From Rhodoferax bucti (GTDB lineage Bacteria > Pseudomonadota > Gammaproteobacteria > Burkholderiales > Burkholderiaceae_C), in assembly GCF_005876985.1 (NCBI RefSeq), contig NZ_VAHD01000003.1, positions 310,001 through 374,000 of the forward strand: a stretch of DNA of 64,000 nt, given 5' to 3'. A program made the translations under genes and the position numbers. Every line of letters starts with the position of its first letter. Within the stretch, counting starts at the first letter, position 1. Shown piece by piece: positions 9,154 through 17,101 of this stretch. Under the pieces are notes generated by a model that did not search any database, was not told where the DNA came from, and worked only from the letters and a program-made list of their open reading frames with translations.

Positions 9154-9612
9154 ATGCAAATCACTATTCTTGTCGGCACCGTCAACGGCAACGCCAGCAG
9201 CGTCGCCCAAGCCTTGCAATTCTGCGCAGACGACATCGGCGCCACCATCGATGTCCTGCCCATGGACGGGTTCACCATCACCGCGCTGGATACCCCCGGT
9301 GCGTTCATCATCTGCACCTCCACCACCGGAGTGGGCGATGTGCCGCCCAACGCAGCCGGCCTGCTTCACAGCCTGGATGCCGAAGCCAAATACCTCGGCC
9401 ATGTGCGCTATGGCTTGGTCGCTTTGGGTGACAGCAGCTATGGCGATAGCTTTCTGGGCGGCGGCAAGCAGTTCGACGCCAAGCTGCAAGACTTGGGTGC
9501 GCGCCGCATCGGCGATATCTGCGTGCTCGACGCCATGGAAACCGTGCAGCCCGAGGACGATGCCGTGGAGTGGCTCAAGGCCTGGGCCGTCCAGTTGGCG
9601 ACACTTGCATAA
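9154..9612 (+). CDS. Flavodoxin-domain protein (MioC-like)
   Basis: A 152-residue single-domain flavodoxin. The FMN phosphate loop is VGTVNGNASSVAQ (residues about 6-18), and further FMN contacts are CTSTTGVGDVPPN and ALGDSSYGDSFLGGG. It is an electron carrier whose partner is not evident; MioC in E. coli serves biotin synthesis. The ATG at 9154 begins exactly at the family N-terminus (MQITILVGTVNGN). It lies 98 bp from the divergent exonuclease gene. Confidence 0.88.
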   Translation: MQITILVGTVNGNASSVAQALQFCADDIGATIDVLPMDGFTITALDTPGAFIICTSTTGVGDVPPNAAGLLHSLDAEAKYLGHVRYGLVALGDSSYGDSFLGGGKQFDAKLQDLGARRIGDICVLDAMETVQPEDDAVEWLKAWAVQLATLA

Positions 9613-9616
9613 CAAA

Positions 9617-9670
9617 TAAGCCTCTAGCGCAGGCAGAATGTGCGCGAGTAGCTTCTTTTTTGATAGCAAA
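9617..9670 (+). repeat. Dispersed palindromic repeat, copy 1
   Basis: Contains CCTCTAGCGC at 9621-9630, TGCGCGAGTAGCTT around 9641-9654 and GATAGC at 9662-9667. This matches the order of the other copies (CTCTAGCGC, about 15 variable bases, GCGCRAGCAGCT, ATAGC). It fills the gap between the flavodoxin stop and the CoA-transferase start. Confidence 0.8.
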
Positions 9671-9673
9671 ACC

Positions 9674-10594
9674 ATGTCCAAATCCATTGCCACCGCCGCT
9701 GCCCCCAAAGCCATCCGCCCGCTCAAGGGCACCCGCATCCTGAGCCTGGCGCTCAACCTGCCGGGGCCTGCTGCGCTGATGCGCTGCCGCGACATGGGTG
9801 CCACCTGCGTCAAGCTGGAGCCCCCTGCCCCTGCCGGCGCACCCGCCGGTGCTTCGGGCGACCCCATGGGCCTGTACAACCGCAAGGCCTATGACGAGAT
9901 GCACCGCGGCATGCGCGTGCTGGCCGCCGACCTCAAAACCGCCAAGGGCCAGCAAGCCCTGCACAAGGAGCTGGCCAAAGCCGATGTGTTGCTCACCTCC
10001 TTCCGGCCCAGCGCCCTGCACAAACTGGGGCTGGAGTGGAAGACGCTGCGCAAACAGCATCCGCAGCTCTCCATGGTCGCCATCGTCGGCGCGCCGGGCG
10101 TGCGGGCCGAAGAGCCCGGCCACGACCTCACCTACCTGGCTGAAAACGACCTCGTCACCGGGCTGGACTTGCCGCCCACCCTGTACGCCGACATGGGTGG
10201 CTCGCTCATGGCCAGCGAAGCCGTGCTGCAAACCCGCATGCACCAGCAGCAAAAAGGCAAAGGCGTGTACCTGGAAGTCGCCCTGTCCGAGGCGGCCGGC
10301 TACCTGGCGCTGCCCCGCGCCTGGGGCCTCACCCTGCCCGGCTCTGCCGTGGGGGGCAGCCATGCGGGTTACCGCGTCTACCCCTGCAAAGACGGGCGGG
10401 TGGCGCTGGCCGCGCTGGAGCCGCACTTTGCCCGGGCGCTGGCAGAGGCTGCAGGTCTGCGACAATCAGACCCTCGCGCGATGTTGACCCCCGCAACGCA
10501 CGCCGCCATCGCCACCTTTGTGGCCGGCAAAACCCGCAAGCAGCTTGATGCGCTTGCCACCTCCAAAGACATACCCTTGTTCACGCTGGCATAA
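9674..10594 (+). CDS. CaiB/BaiF family CoA transferase or racemase, short form
   Basis: A 306-residue class III CoA-transferase/alpha-methylacyl-CoA racemase-like protein. It has the N-terminal block GTRILSLALNLPGPAALMRCRDMGA, CVKLEPP, YDEMHRG and the conserved Asp in GHDLTYLAEND. Family members are usually 350-400 residues, and the C-terminal part is short here. Start choice is uncertain: ATG 9674 fits the family but lacks a clear ribosome binding site. ATG 9638, in frame and inside the repeat element, has AGG close upstream and would add 12 repeat-encoded residues. The substrate is unknown, and no acyl-CoA genes are adjacent. Confidence 0.8.
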   Translation: MSKSIATAAAPKAIRPLKGTRILSLALNLPGPAALMRCRDMGATCVKLEPPAPAGAPAGASGDPMGLYNRKAYDEMHRGMRVLAADLKTAKGQQALHKELAKADVLLTSFRPSALHKLGLEWKTLRKQHPQLSMVAIVGAPGVRAEEPGHDLTYLAENDLVTGLDLPPTLYADMGGSLMASEAVLQTRMHQQQKGKGVYLEVALSEAAGYLALPRAWGLTLPGSAVGGSHAGYRVYPCKDGRVALAALEPHFARALAEAAGLRQSDPRAMLTPATHAAIATFVAGKTRKQLDALATSKDIPLFTLA

Positions 10595-10616
10595 AAAGGC
10601 CGGCGGGGCCTTTTTT
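10593..10616 (+). terminator. Intrinsic terminator
   Basis: AAAAAGGCC, a GGCGG loop and GGCCTTTTTT form a strong stem followed by six T, overlapping the stop codon of the CoA-transferase gene. The mirror A-run could also let it work on the other strand. Confidence 0.85.
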
Positions 10617-10626
10617 GCTTGATGTG

Positions 10627-11712
10627 ATGACCGTTGCCCGCCTGCCCGCACGCCCTGCGTTCCGCCTGATCGATATCCTCAAAGTCGTTGCAGCCCAGTG
10701 CATCGTGCTGCACCACTTCTCTGCTTACGGACCTTTGTCTGAAGCCGCGTCGGACGCCCTGCCCGATGTCATGGCCTGGCTTTATGACAACGCCCGTATC
10801 GCCGTGCAGGTGTTTTTGGTGGTTGCCGGTTACCTCGCTGCCAAAAACTTTGCCCTCACCCGCCGCCCCGCTGGCGCTTTGTTGAGCGGCTTGTGGCAGC
10901 GCTATGTGCGGCTGGCCTTCCCTTTTGTAGTTGCCCTGGTGCTCACAGTGCTGTGTGCCGCCGTAGCGCGCCCTTTTTTAGAAACGGACGTGGTGCCCGC
11001 CGCCCCCACGATTCCCCAGTTTCTGGCCCATGCCAGCCTGCTGCATAGCGTGCTGGATGTGGAGTCCCTCTCCGCCGGCGTGTGGTACGTGGCGATTGAC
11101 TTCCAGCTCTACGCAGCACTTGCCCTGCTGATCTGGGTCAGCCGCGGCAAGCGCTGGTTGAGCATGGGTCTGGTCGCTGTGCTGTGCATCGCCTCCATCA
11201 CCTGGTTCAACACCGATGCCAGCTGGGATGTGTGGGCACTCTACTTTTTCGGCGCCTACGGCCTGGGTGCGCTGGCCTGGTGGGCTGGCCTGCGGGCCCG
11301 CCACGGTGTACTGGCCATCACCTTGTATGCCGTGGCGCTGAGCGCGGGCTTGACCTCGCTGGCGGTGAACTTTCGCGAGCGCATGGCTCTGGCCATCAGC
11401 GTGTCTGCCGTGTTGGCCAGCTTCGGTAGCTGGCAGCTGCGCCTGCCCCGCACCCTGGACTATGCGGTGGACCTGATGAGCCGCACCTCGTATGCGCTGT
11501 TTCTGGTGCACTACGCGGTGCTCTTGCTGGCCAATGCTGCGTGGGCCGAGCTGGGTTGGGAAGATGGCGACGCCGCCCTCTTCTTCATCGCCGGCAGCTG
11601 GTTTGTGGCCTTGGGTGTGAGCTACCTGTTTCACACCCAGGTGGAGCAGCGCTTTGCACAGTGGCGCAGCGCCACCAAGCCTGCGCTGCAAGGCCCCACC
11701 GCCCGCCCCTAA
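10627..11712 (+). CDS. Acyltransferase 3 family integral membrane protein
   Basis: A 361-residue multi-spanning protein with the OafA/YrhL-type start RLIDILKVVAAQCIVLHHFSAYGP, whose His-His pair is the conserved active-site mark of acyltransferase 3 enzymes. About ten membrane segments follow. The family moves acetyl or other acyl groups onto sugars of surface polysaccharides or glucans at the inner membrane. No polysaccharide cluster is adjacent, so the acceptor is unknown. ATG 10627 is taken as the start. It lies 11 bp beyond the terminator and has no strong ribosome binding site; an upstream TTG at 10615 falls in the terminator T-run. Confidence 0.85.
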   Translation: MTVARLPARPAFRLIDILKVVAAQCIVLHHFSAYGPLSEAASDALPDVMAWLYDNARIAVQVFLVVAGYLAAKNFALTRRPAGALLSGLWQRYVRLAFPFVVALVLTVLCAAVARPFLETDVVPAAPTIPQFLAHASLLHSVLDVESLSAGVWYVAIDFQLYAALALLIWVSRGKRWLSMGLVAVLCIASITWFNTDASWDVWALYFFGAYGLGALAWWAGLRARHGVLAITLYAVALSAGLTSLAVNFRERMALAISVSAVLASFGSWQLRLPRTLDYAVDLMSRTSYALFLVHYAVLLLANAAWAELGWEDGDAALFFIAGSWFVALGVSYLFHTQVEQRFAQWRSATKPALQGPTARP

Positions 11713-11721
11713 CCCCTGCCC

Positions 11722-13599
11722 TTAGATCTGCACCCGGGTTCCGAGCTCCACCACGCAGTTGTCGGGCAGGCGGAAGAAGTCCGCTGCATTGCCGGCATTG
11801 CGTGACATCAGGGCAAACATGCGCTCGCGCCACAAGGCCATGCCGTGCCCCTTGGTAGGTACCACAATTTCCCGGCTCAAGAAGTACGAAGTTTCAAACA
11901 GGTTGATGGCAATGCCATGCGCCTTGCACAGCTCGAGCGCTTGCGGGATGTCCGGGTTGTTTTTGAAACCGTAGTGCACTTCGACCCGCCAGAAGCCACT
12001 GACCAGCGGCTGCACCTTGACGCGCTCTTCAAATGGAATCCAGGGCACGTCATGGAAGACCACCGTCAGGATGATGTTGCGCTCATGCAGCACCTGGTTG
12101 TGCTTGAGGTTGTGCATCAAGGCTTGAGGCACCGTGTCCGGGTTGGCCACGGCATACACGGCGGTGCGGGGCACCAGATGCATGCTGTCACGGCTTAGCG
12201 ACTGCACAAAAGGCAAGAGTTCAGGATCGTCCTGGCGCAAGGAACTCAGCAAGAGTTCGCGTCCGCGACGCCATGTGGCCATCACCATGAAGATGGCCGC
12301 GCCCATGGCCAAGGGAAACCAACCGCCCTGAAAGAACTTGAGCGAACAAGCCACCACCAGCATGCCATCCACGATGATGAAAAAGGCAGTCGATGCGATC
12401 GCCAGCGGCAAGGGCAGACGCCAGCCCTGACGCACCACAAAGAAAGTCAGCACCGTCGTAATCAACATGGTCACAGTGACTGCGATGCCATAAGCAGCGG
12501 CCATGGCCGACGAGCTGCCGAACCCGAACACTGCCAGCAATACGGCCACCAGCAGCAACCAGTTCACCCCGGGCATGTAGATCTGGCCAGCCTCTTTGGC
12601 AGACGTGTTGATAACCTGCATCCGTGGCAAGAGCCCCAGCTGCATGGCCTGGCGGGTCATGGAATAGCAACCGGAAATCACGGCTTGCGAAGCAATCACC
12701 GTTGCGAGCGTCGCCAGAACCACGGCAGGAATCAGCCAGGCTTCAGGAAACATGCGGAAAAACGGACTTTCCAGGGCCGAAGGGTCACGCATCAACAAAG
12801 CGCCCTGGCCCATGTAATGGATGGCCAGCGCCGGCAGCACGAGGCCGGTCCACGCCCATTGGATAGGACGCTTGCCGAAATGCCCCATATCGGCGTACAG
12901 CGCCTCGGCGCCGGTGAAGGCAAGAACAATGGCGCCCAGAGCCACAAAGAGGTGCCAACCCTGTGCCGCGAGAAACGAGATTGCGTTTAGAGGATTCAGT
13001 GCCGCAAGTATGGCTGGCTCCCGCGCAATCTGGGCCACCCCCGTCGCTGCCAACACGCCGAACCACACCACGATCACCGGTCCGAAAAATTTGCCTACTG
13101 CCGAGGTGCCGAATCGCTGGAATGCGAACAGCGCGATCAACACACCGGTGCAAATAGGCAGCACATAAGGCTTGAACGCAGGGGTAATCACCTCCAAGCC
13201 CTCCACCGCACTCAACACCGACACGGCGGGCGTCAGCACACTGTCACCATAGAAAAGGGCTGCCCCCATGACCCCGATGAGCAGCAGCGTGATGCGACGG
13301 CGCGGCGTGGTACCGGCCGCTTTGGCCGCCAGGGCGGTGAGCGCCATGATGCCGCCCTCCCCGTTGTTGTCCGCACGCAGTATGAGTAGCACGTACTTGA
13401 GAGAGACCACCAGCATGAGGCCCCAGAACACCACCGACACCGCGCCTATGAGGTGCTGTGCATCCAGCGGGATGCCCGTGGCGGGTCCGAAGATTTCCTT
13501 GACGGTGTAGAGCGGGCTGGTGCCTATGTCGCCGTACACCACACCCAGTGCGCCCAGTGTCAGCGCGGCAGTGCCGCCATGATGTTCTGCATTCCGCAT
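11722..13599 (-). CDS. kup: Low-affinity potassium transporter Kup
   Basis: A 625-residue KUP/HAK/KT transporter, close to the 622 residues of E. coli Kup. The signature [22 protein letters not shown] is at the N-terminus, with [11 protein letters not shown] and about twelve membrane segments to residue 430. A cytosolic C-terminal domain ([26 protein letters not shown]-like [12 protein letters not shown]) follows. It imports K+ with protons. ATG 13599 matches the family start; an in-frame GTG at 13629 is possible. It lies 76 bp after the KdpE-type regulator gene on the same strand, which suggests co-transcription or regulation by that system. Confidence 0.93.
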   Translation of the reverse strand: MRNAEHHGGTAALTLGALGVVYGDIGTSPLYTVKEIFGPATGIPLDAQHLIGAVSVVFWGLMLVVSLKYVLLILRADNNGEGGIMALTALAAKAAGTTPRRRITLLLIGVMGAALFYGDSVLTPAVSVLSAVEGLEVITPAFKPYVLPICTGVLIALFAFQRFGTSAVGKFFGPVIVVWFGVLAATGVAQIAREPAILAALNPLNAISFLAAQGWHLFVALGAIVLAFTGAEALYADMGHFGKRPIQWAWTGLVLPALAIHYMGQGALLMRDPSALESPFFRMFPEAWLIPAVVLATLATVIASQAVISGCYSMTRQAMQLGLLPRMQVINTSAKEAGQIYMPGVNWLLLVAVLLAVFGFGSSSAMAAAYGIAVTVTMLITTVLTFFVVRQGWRLPLPLAIASTAFFIIVDGMLVVACSLKFFQGGWFPLAMGAAIFMVMATWRRGRELLLSSLRQDDPELLPFVQSLSRDSMHLVPRTAVYAVANPDTVPQALMHNLKHNQVLHERNIILTVVFHDVPWIPFEERVKVQPLVSGFWRVEVHYGFKNNPDIPQALELCKAHGIAINLFETSYFLSREIVVPTKGHGMALWRERMFALMSRNAGNAADFFRLPDNCVVELGTRVQI

Positions 13600-13607
13600 A
13601 CATTCTT

Positions 13608-13628
13608 TGAGAGTTGTGAGGACTCTCA
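13608..13628 (-). promoter_or_regulatory. Hairpin in the kup leader
   Basis: TGAGAGT (13608-13614) and ACTCTCA (13622-13628) pair around a 7-nt loop, ending 8 bp before the kup start codon. It would cover the space where a ribosome binding site is expected, and no strong Shine-Dalgarno is otherwise visible. Confidence 0.4.
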
Positions 13629-13675
13629 CTGTGCGCCTGAATGCATCAGGATCGCATAAGGAACGAGTGCGAGAG

Positions 13676-14362
13676 CTACACCGTGGCCAGCCGGTAGCCC
13701 ACGCCCACTTCGGTCAGCAGGTGGCGGGGCTCAGCGGGGTTGCGCTCCAGCTTGGCGCGCAACTGACCCATATACAGCCGCAGGTAGTGGGTGTGGTCCA
13801 CAAATTCAGCGCCCCACACATCCAGCAGCAGTTGCCGGTGGGTCACCACTTTGCCCGCACTGCGCACCAGGCGGGCCAGGAGATTGAATTCGGTGGGAGT
13901 GAGGTGCAGCTCCGCACCTGCCAAGTGCACCGAGCGGGCTTCAAGATCGATCTCCAGCCCATCCAAGTTGTGGCGCGTAACCGCCGCGGCCACGGTGGTG
14001 CCCCGATGGCGCAGCGCCACGCGGATACGGGCTAACAGCTCTGCCACGCTGAAGGGTTTGACCAGATAGTCGTCCGCCCCGGCATCCAGCAGCTGCACTT
14101 TTTGCGCCTCCTGGTGTCGGGCTGATACCACCAGCACCGGGAAGTTGTGCGTCAGCCGGACGCGCTGCAACAGCGCCGCGCCATCGCCATCCGGCAGGCC
14201 CAAGTCCAGCAACATCAGGTCAGGCGTGGCGTGCTCCACCATGGAGCCGGCCTCGCTCAGCGACACCGCCGTGCGCACCGTGAAACCCTCCAGGCTCAAG
14301 GCGTGGCGCATCATCTCGCGGATGCTGCGATCGTCTTCCACCACCAGCACTTGCAAGCTCAT
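13676..14362 (-). CDS. kdpE: KdpE-like response regulator (OmpR family)
   Basis: A 228-residue receiver/winged-helix protein. The receiver has [13 protein letters not shown], phospho-acceptor Asp53 in [11 protein letters not shown] and the conserved Lys in [15 protein letters not shown]. The C-terminal domain has [26 protein letters not shown] and [24 protein letters not shown], a pattern very typical of KdpE. Its start overlaps the kinase stop by 4 bp (ATGA), so the two are translationally coupled. No kdpFABC genes are in the window; kup follows instead. Confidence 0.88.
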   Translation of the reverse strand: MSLQVLVVEDDRSIREMMRHALSLEGFTVRTAVSLSEAGSMVEHATPDLMLLDLGLPDGDGAALLQRVRLTHNFPVLVVSARHQEAQKVQLLDAGADDYLVKPFSVAELLARIRVALRHRGTTVAAAVTRHNLDGLEIDLEARSVHLAGAELHLTPTEFNLLARLVRSAGKVVTHRQLLLDVWGAEFVDHTHYLRLYMGQLRAKLERNPAEPRHLLTEVGVGYRLATV

Positions 14363-15873
14363 GGGGCGTCTCCCGAGGGTGTCAAGGGTGGCTCAGCCGA
14401 CAAGGGCAGACAGACCCGGAAGCTGTTGCCGCCTGCCTGGCGGGCCCGCAGGCTGATGCGACCGCCATGGGCCAGCGCAATAGCGCGGCACAGCGCCAAA
14501 CCCAAGCCCGCGCCCTGTTTTCCCGACCGATCGCCGCGAGAATAAGGTTCAAAGATTTGCGTCTGCAACTCTTTGGGAATCACAGGGCCACGGTCCTGCA
14601 CCAGGATCTGCATGTGGCCGTTACACATGCGCACTTTGAGGTCCACCGCGTCTTCGCTGTATTTCAGGGCGTTATCCAACAGGTTGTCCAGAAGCTGCGC
14701 TATCAACACGGCATTCACCCGCACCAGCGGGAGACCCGCAGCCAAATGCAAGCGCAAGCGTGTTCCTCCACCCGCCTGCCGCTGACGCGCCACACAAGCA
14801 CCGGCAATCTCTTCCATCGATTCCCAATCCAGCGCCAGAGGCTGGTCGCTGTTGGCCAGTTGCACGAGCTGCAAGGTGTTTTCGGTGAGGCGCGACAAAT
14901 GGGTGGCCGAGAGCACGATACCGTCCAGCAAGGTGGCTTGCTCATCCGTCGTCATCTTGTCGCGCTGGGTGAGCAGTGAACTGGCATTGCCTACCATGGC
15001 TGCGAGCGGTGTACGCAAGTCGTGCGATACGGCCGCCAGGAAGGTGTTTTGCAGTTGCTGACGGGTGCTGCGCTCGTCGGCCATGGCCATCTCGCTGCCC
15101 AAGCGCAAACGCTCCAGGGCTTGGGCGATCAAAGCACACAGGGCTTGGGCATGCTCCCGTCCTGCGTCATCCGATGCCTCGATGTTTTGCACACAGACTG
15201 CCCCATGCATTTGCTGCCCGCTTCCCAAGGGCAGGTACCAGGCATTCAAGCCGGGCCAACGGCCGGTGCCGGGCCCCAGAGCTGCGGCTTCACGCATGGC
15301 CGCACGCAGACCGTCGTGCATGGAGGGCGTGATCTCGATAGTGGCATCGACTCCCGACAGCTGCCCTTCAGATTGCAAAGCCAGCACGGTGGGTCCGTCA
15401 AAGGCCTGCGCTACATGCTGTGCGCCTGCGCGGGCTGCGGCAGCGGCGTCAGTGCAAAGCGCGAGCTGCGAGGCCAGGGTTTGCAACTGTTCGGCACGCT
15501 TGGCATGCAAACGGGCGAGCGCCGTGTTGCGGCGCAGGCGCTGGCTGAGCTGACTGATGACCAGTGCAACCACCATCATGACGACCAGCGCCACCAAGTG
15601 TTCCTGGCTGTCCACAGCAAATGTCCATCGCGGCGGCACGAAAAAGAAATTCAAGCCCACCACCGCCAGCACCGCGCAGGCGATGGAGGCAGCGGCTGGC
15701 AACACATAGGCGCCGACCACAACGGCCAGCACATACAACATGGACTGGGTCATGACGGTGATGTGCGCTTCCAGCAACAGGCCAACGCCAGTAGGCACGG
15801 CCAGCAGCACCAGGAGCCAAACTGCATGTCGGCCAGTACGATTATCGGGAGTAAGCGTGGTGCTGTTTGTCAT
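14359..15873 (-). CDS. KdpD-like sensor histidine kinase lacking the N-terminal KdpD/Usp domains
   Basis: A 504-residue kinase starting at ATG 15873. Residues about 15-110 form the four-helix DUF4118 membrane module of KdpD, including LNFFFVPPRWTFAV. Residues about 120-250 form a GAF-like segment. The HisKA box follows with FLAAVSHDLRTPLAAMVGN (His284), then the HATPase N and G boxes (LLDNALKYS, GAGLGLALCRAIALAHGG). Full KdpD proteins are about 900 residues and begin with a roughly 370-residue KdpD sensor plus Usp region, which is absent here. The open frame upstream of 15873 is unlike any KdpD. It pairs with the overlapping regulator gene and probably senses ionic or envelope conditions. Confidence 0.87.
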   Translation of the reverse strand: MTNSTTLTPDNRTGRHAVWLLVLLAVPTGVGLLLEAHITVMTQSMLYVLAVVVGAYVLPAAASIACAVLAVVGLNFFFVPPRWTFAVDSQEHLVALVVMMVVALVISQLSQRLRRNTALARLHAKRAEQLQTLASQLALCTDAAAAARAGAQHVAQAFDGPTVLALQSEGQLSGVDATIEITPSMHDGLRAAMREAAALGPGTGRWPGLNAWYLPLGSGQQMHGAVCVQNIEASDDAGREHAQALCALIAQALERLRLGSEMAMADERSTRQQLQNTFLAAVSHDLRTPLAAMVGNASSLLTQRDKMTTDEQATLLDGIVLSATHLSRLTENTLQLVQLANSDQPLALDWESMEEIAGACVARQRQAGGGTRLRLHLAAGLPLVRVNAVLIAQLLDNLLDNALKYSEDAVDLKVRMCNGHMQILVQDRGPVIPKELQTQIFEPYSRGDRSGKQGAGLGLALCRAIALAHGGRISLRARQAGGNSFRVCLPLSAEPPLTPSGDAP

Positions 15874-15958
15874 GGTGAGGCAGCGTATCACCGCGGGTAT
15901 CAGGATGGCATAAGTGCCCAAGTAAAATCGCGCCTTACAACTCAAGGAAAGACTCGCT

Positions 15959-16672
15959 ATGGGCGCGCAATGGAAAGCAAAGGGCAAAGCCCTGGTGGCC
16001 GATGCCAAGGGCCGGCTGTTTACCAAGCTGGTGAAAGAAATTACAGTGGCCGCCCGTGGCGGCGCGGACCCCGCTGCCAACGCCAAGCTGCGCTTGGTGG
16101 TCGAGCAGGCCCGCAAGGTCTCCATGCCCAAAGAAACGCTGGAGCGTGCCATCAAAAAAGGTGCCGGCCTGACGGGCGAGGTCATCAATTACGAGCACGT
16201 TATCTACGAAGGCTTTGCGCCGCACCAGGTAGCGGTGATGGTGGAGTGCCTGACCGACAACGTGAAACGCACCGCCCCTGAAATGCGCGTGTTGTTCCGC
16301 AAAGGCCAGCTGGGCACCAGTGGCTCGGTGGCTTGGGATTTCAACCACCTGGGCATGATCGAAGCGGCCCCGACCGCTGCCGACTCCGATGCCGAAGTGG
16401 CCGCTATCGAAGCCGGTGCACAAGACTTTGAAGCCGGTGATGAAGAAGGCAACACCGTGTTCTACACCGACCCGGCCGACCTAGACCTGGTCGCTCGCGC
16501 CCTGCCCAACTTCGGCTTCAACGTGCTGTCAATGAAGCTGGGCTACAAAGCCAAAAACCCTGTCGACCCCACCAACCTGAGCGCCGAAGCGCTGGAAGAA
16601 GTGGAAGCCTTCCTGGCCGCCATCGACGAAAACGACGACGTGCAAAACGTGTACGTGGCGCTGGCGGGTTGA
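15959..16672 (+). CDS. YebC/PmpR (TACO1) family protein
   Basis: A 237-residue protein starting [20 protein letters not shown], with the family blocks [55 protein letters not shown] and [13 protein letters not shown]. The family was described as DNA-binding regulators. Recent work links members to translation of proline-rich stretches. The cytosolic three-domain fold is complete. It is divergent from the KdpD-like gene (85 bp), and its stop overlaps the next gene. Confidence 0.93.
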   Translation: MGAQWKAKGKALVADAKGRLFTKLVKEITVAARGGADPAANAKLRLVVEQARKVSMPKETLERAIKKGAGLTGEVINYEHVIYEGFAPHQVAVMVECLTDNVKRTAPEMRVLFRKGQLGTSGSVAWDFNHLGMIEAAPTAADSDAEVAAIEAGAQDFEAGDEEGNTVFYTDPADLDLVARALPNFGFNVLSMKLGYKAKNPVDPTNLSAEALEEVEAFLAAIDENDDVQNVYVALAG

Positions 16673-17037
16673 AGCAGCTGACTGCCGCCGCCCTGGCGGC
16701 TCTCTGGGCGGCAGTGCTGGGTTGGGGCATCTTCCAACACCGCCTGCCGCCCTTGGTTTTGGGGCTTGCCCTTGCGCTGAACGTAGCCACCTTTTTTGCT
16801 TACTGGCTGGACAAGCGTGCTGCCCGGGCCCGCCAATGGCGCATTCAAGAAAAAACTCTGCATTTGCTGGCACTCGCCGGTGGCTGGCCCGCTGCACGAC
16901 TGGCACAGCAGGTGTTTCGACACAAAACCGTCAAGCCCGGTTTTCAGGCGATGTATTGGCTGACGGTGTGGGCACACCTCGCTGCACTGGGCGCTTACGT
17001 GTTCTGGGACCGGATCAAACCGCTCCTGAATTCATAG
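16669..17037 (+). CDS. DUF1294 family small membrane protein
   Basis: A 122-residue protein with three or four hydrophobic segments and the DUF1294 signatures [33 protein letters not shown] and [15 protein letters not shown]. Function is unknown. The only sensible start is TTG 16669, which overlaps the yebC stop (TTGA) and implies translational coupling. The last codons, including the TAG stop, come from a copy of the dispersed repeat. Confidence 0.8.
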   Translation: MKQLTAAALAALWAAVLGWGIFQHRLPPLVLGLALALNVATFFAYWLDKRAARARQWRIQEKTLHLLALAGGWPAARLAQQVFRHKTVKPGFQAMYWLTVWAHLAALGAYVFWDRIKPLLNS

Positions 17038-17069
17038 CTTCCTGCGCATATTCCACAAGGGCTAGAGGT
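17022..17069 (-). repeat. Dispersed palindromic repeat, copy 2
   Basis: Read on the minus strand: CTCTAGCCC (17067-17059), then ATGCGCAGGAAGCTATG and AATTCAGGAGC to 17022. The right-hand palindromic module is in the mirrored orientation relative to copy 4. It supplies the end and the stop codon of the DUF1294 gene. Confidence 0.75.
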
Positions 17070-17092
17070 AGATTTGACTTAAATCTGCCTCT
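17064..17092. terminator. Hairpin between convergent genes, possible terminator
   Basis: AGAGGTAGATTT (17064-17075) pairs with AAATCTGCCTCT (17081-17092) with a single mismatch and a 5-nt loop. It lies between the DUF1294 stop and the convergent glgP stop. There is no T-run on either side, so intrinsic termination is uncertain. Confidence 0.45.
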
Positions 17093-17101
17093 GATTACTC
17101 A

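Noticed and set aside
14359..15873. Frameshifted or broken full-length kdpD
   Set aside because: No KdpD/Usp sequence is found upstream in any frame; yebC follows directly, so the short form appears to be the real gene.
15874..16188. Long upstream extension of the KdpD-like kinase
   Set aside because: It would run antisense through the start of yebC, has no KdpD or Usp similarity, and the ATG at 15873 directly precedes the membrane module.
17064..17092. Confident intrinsic terminator between DUF1294 and glgP
   Set aside because: The stem is good but neither strand has a following T-run, so it is listed only as a possible terminator.
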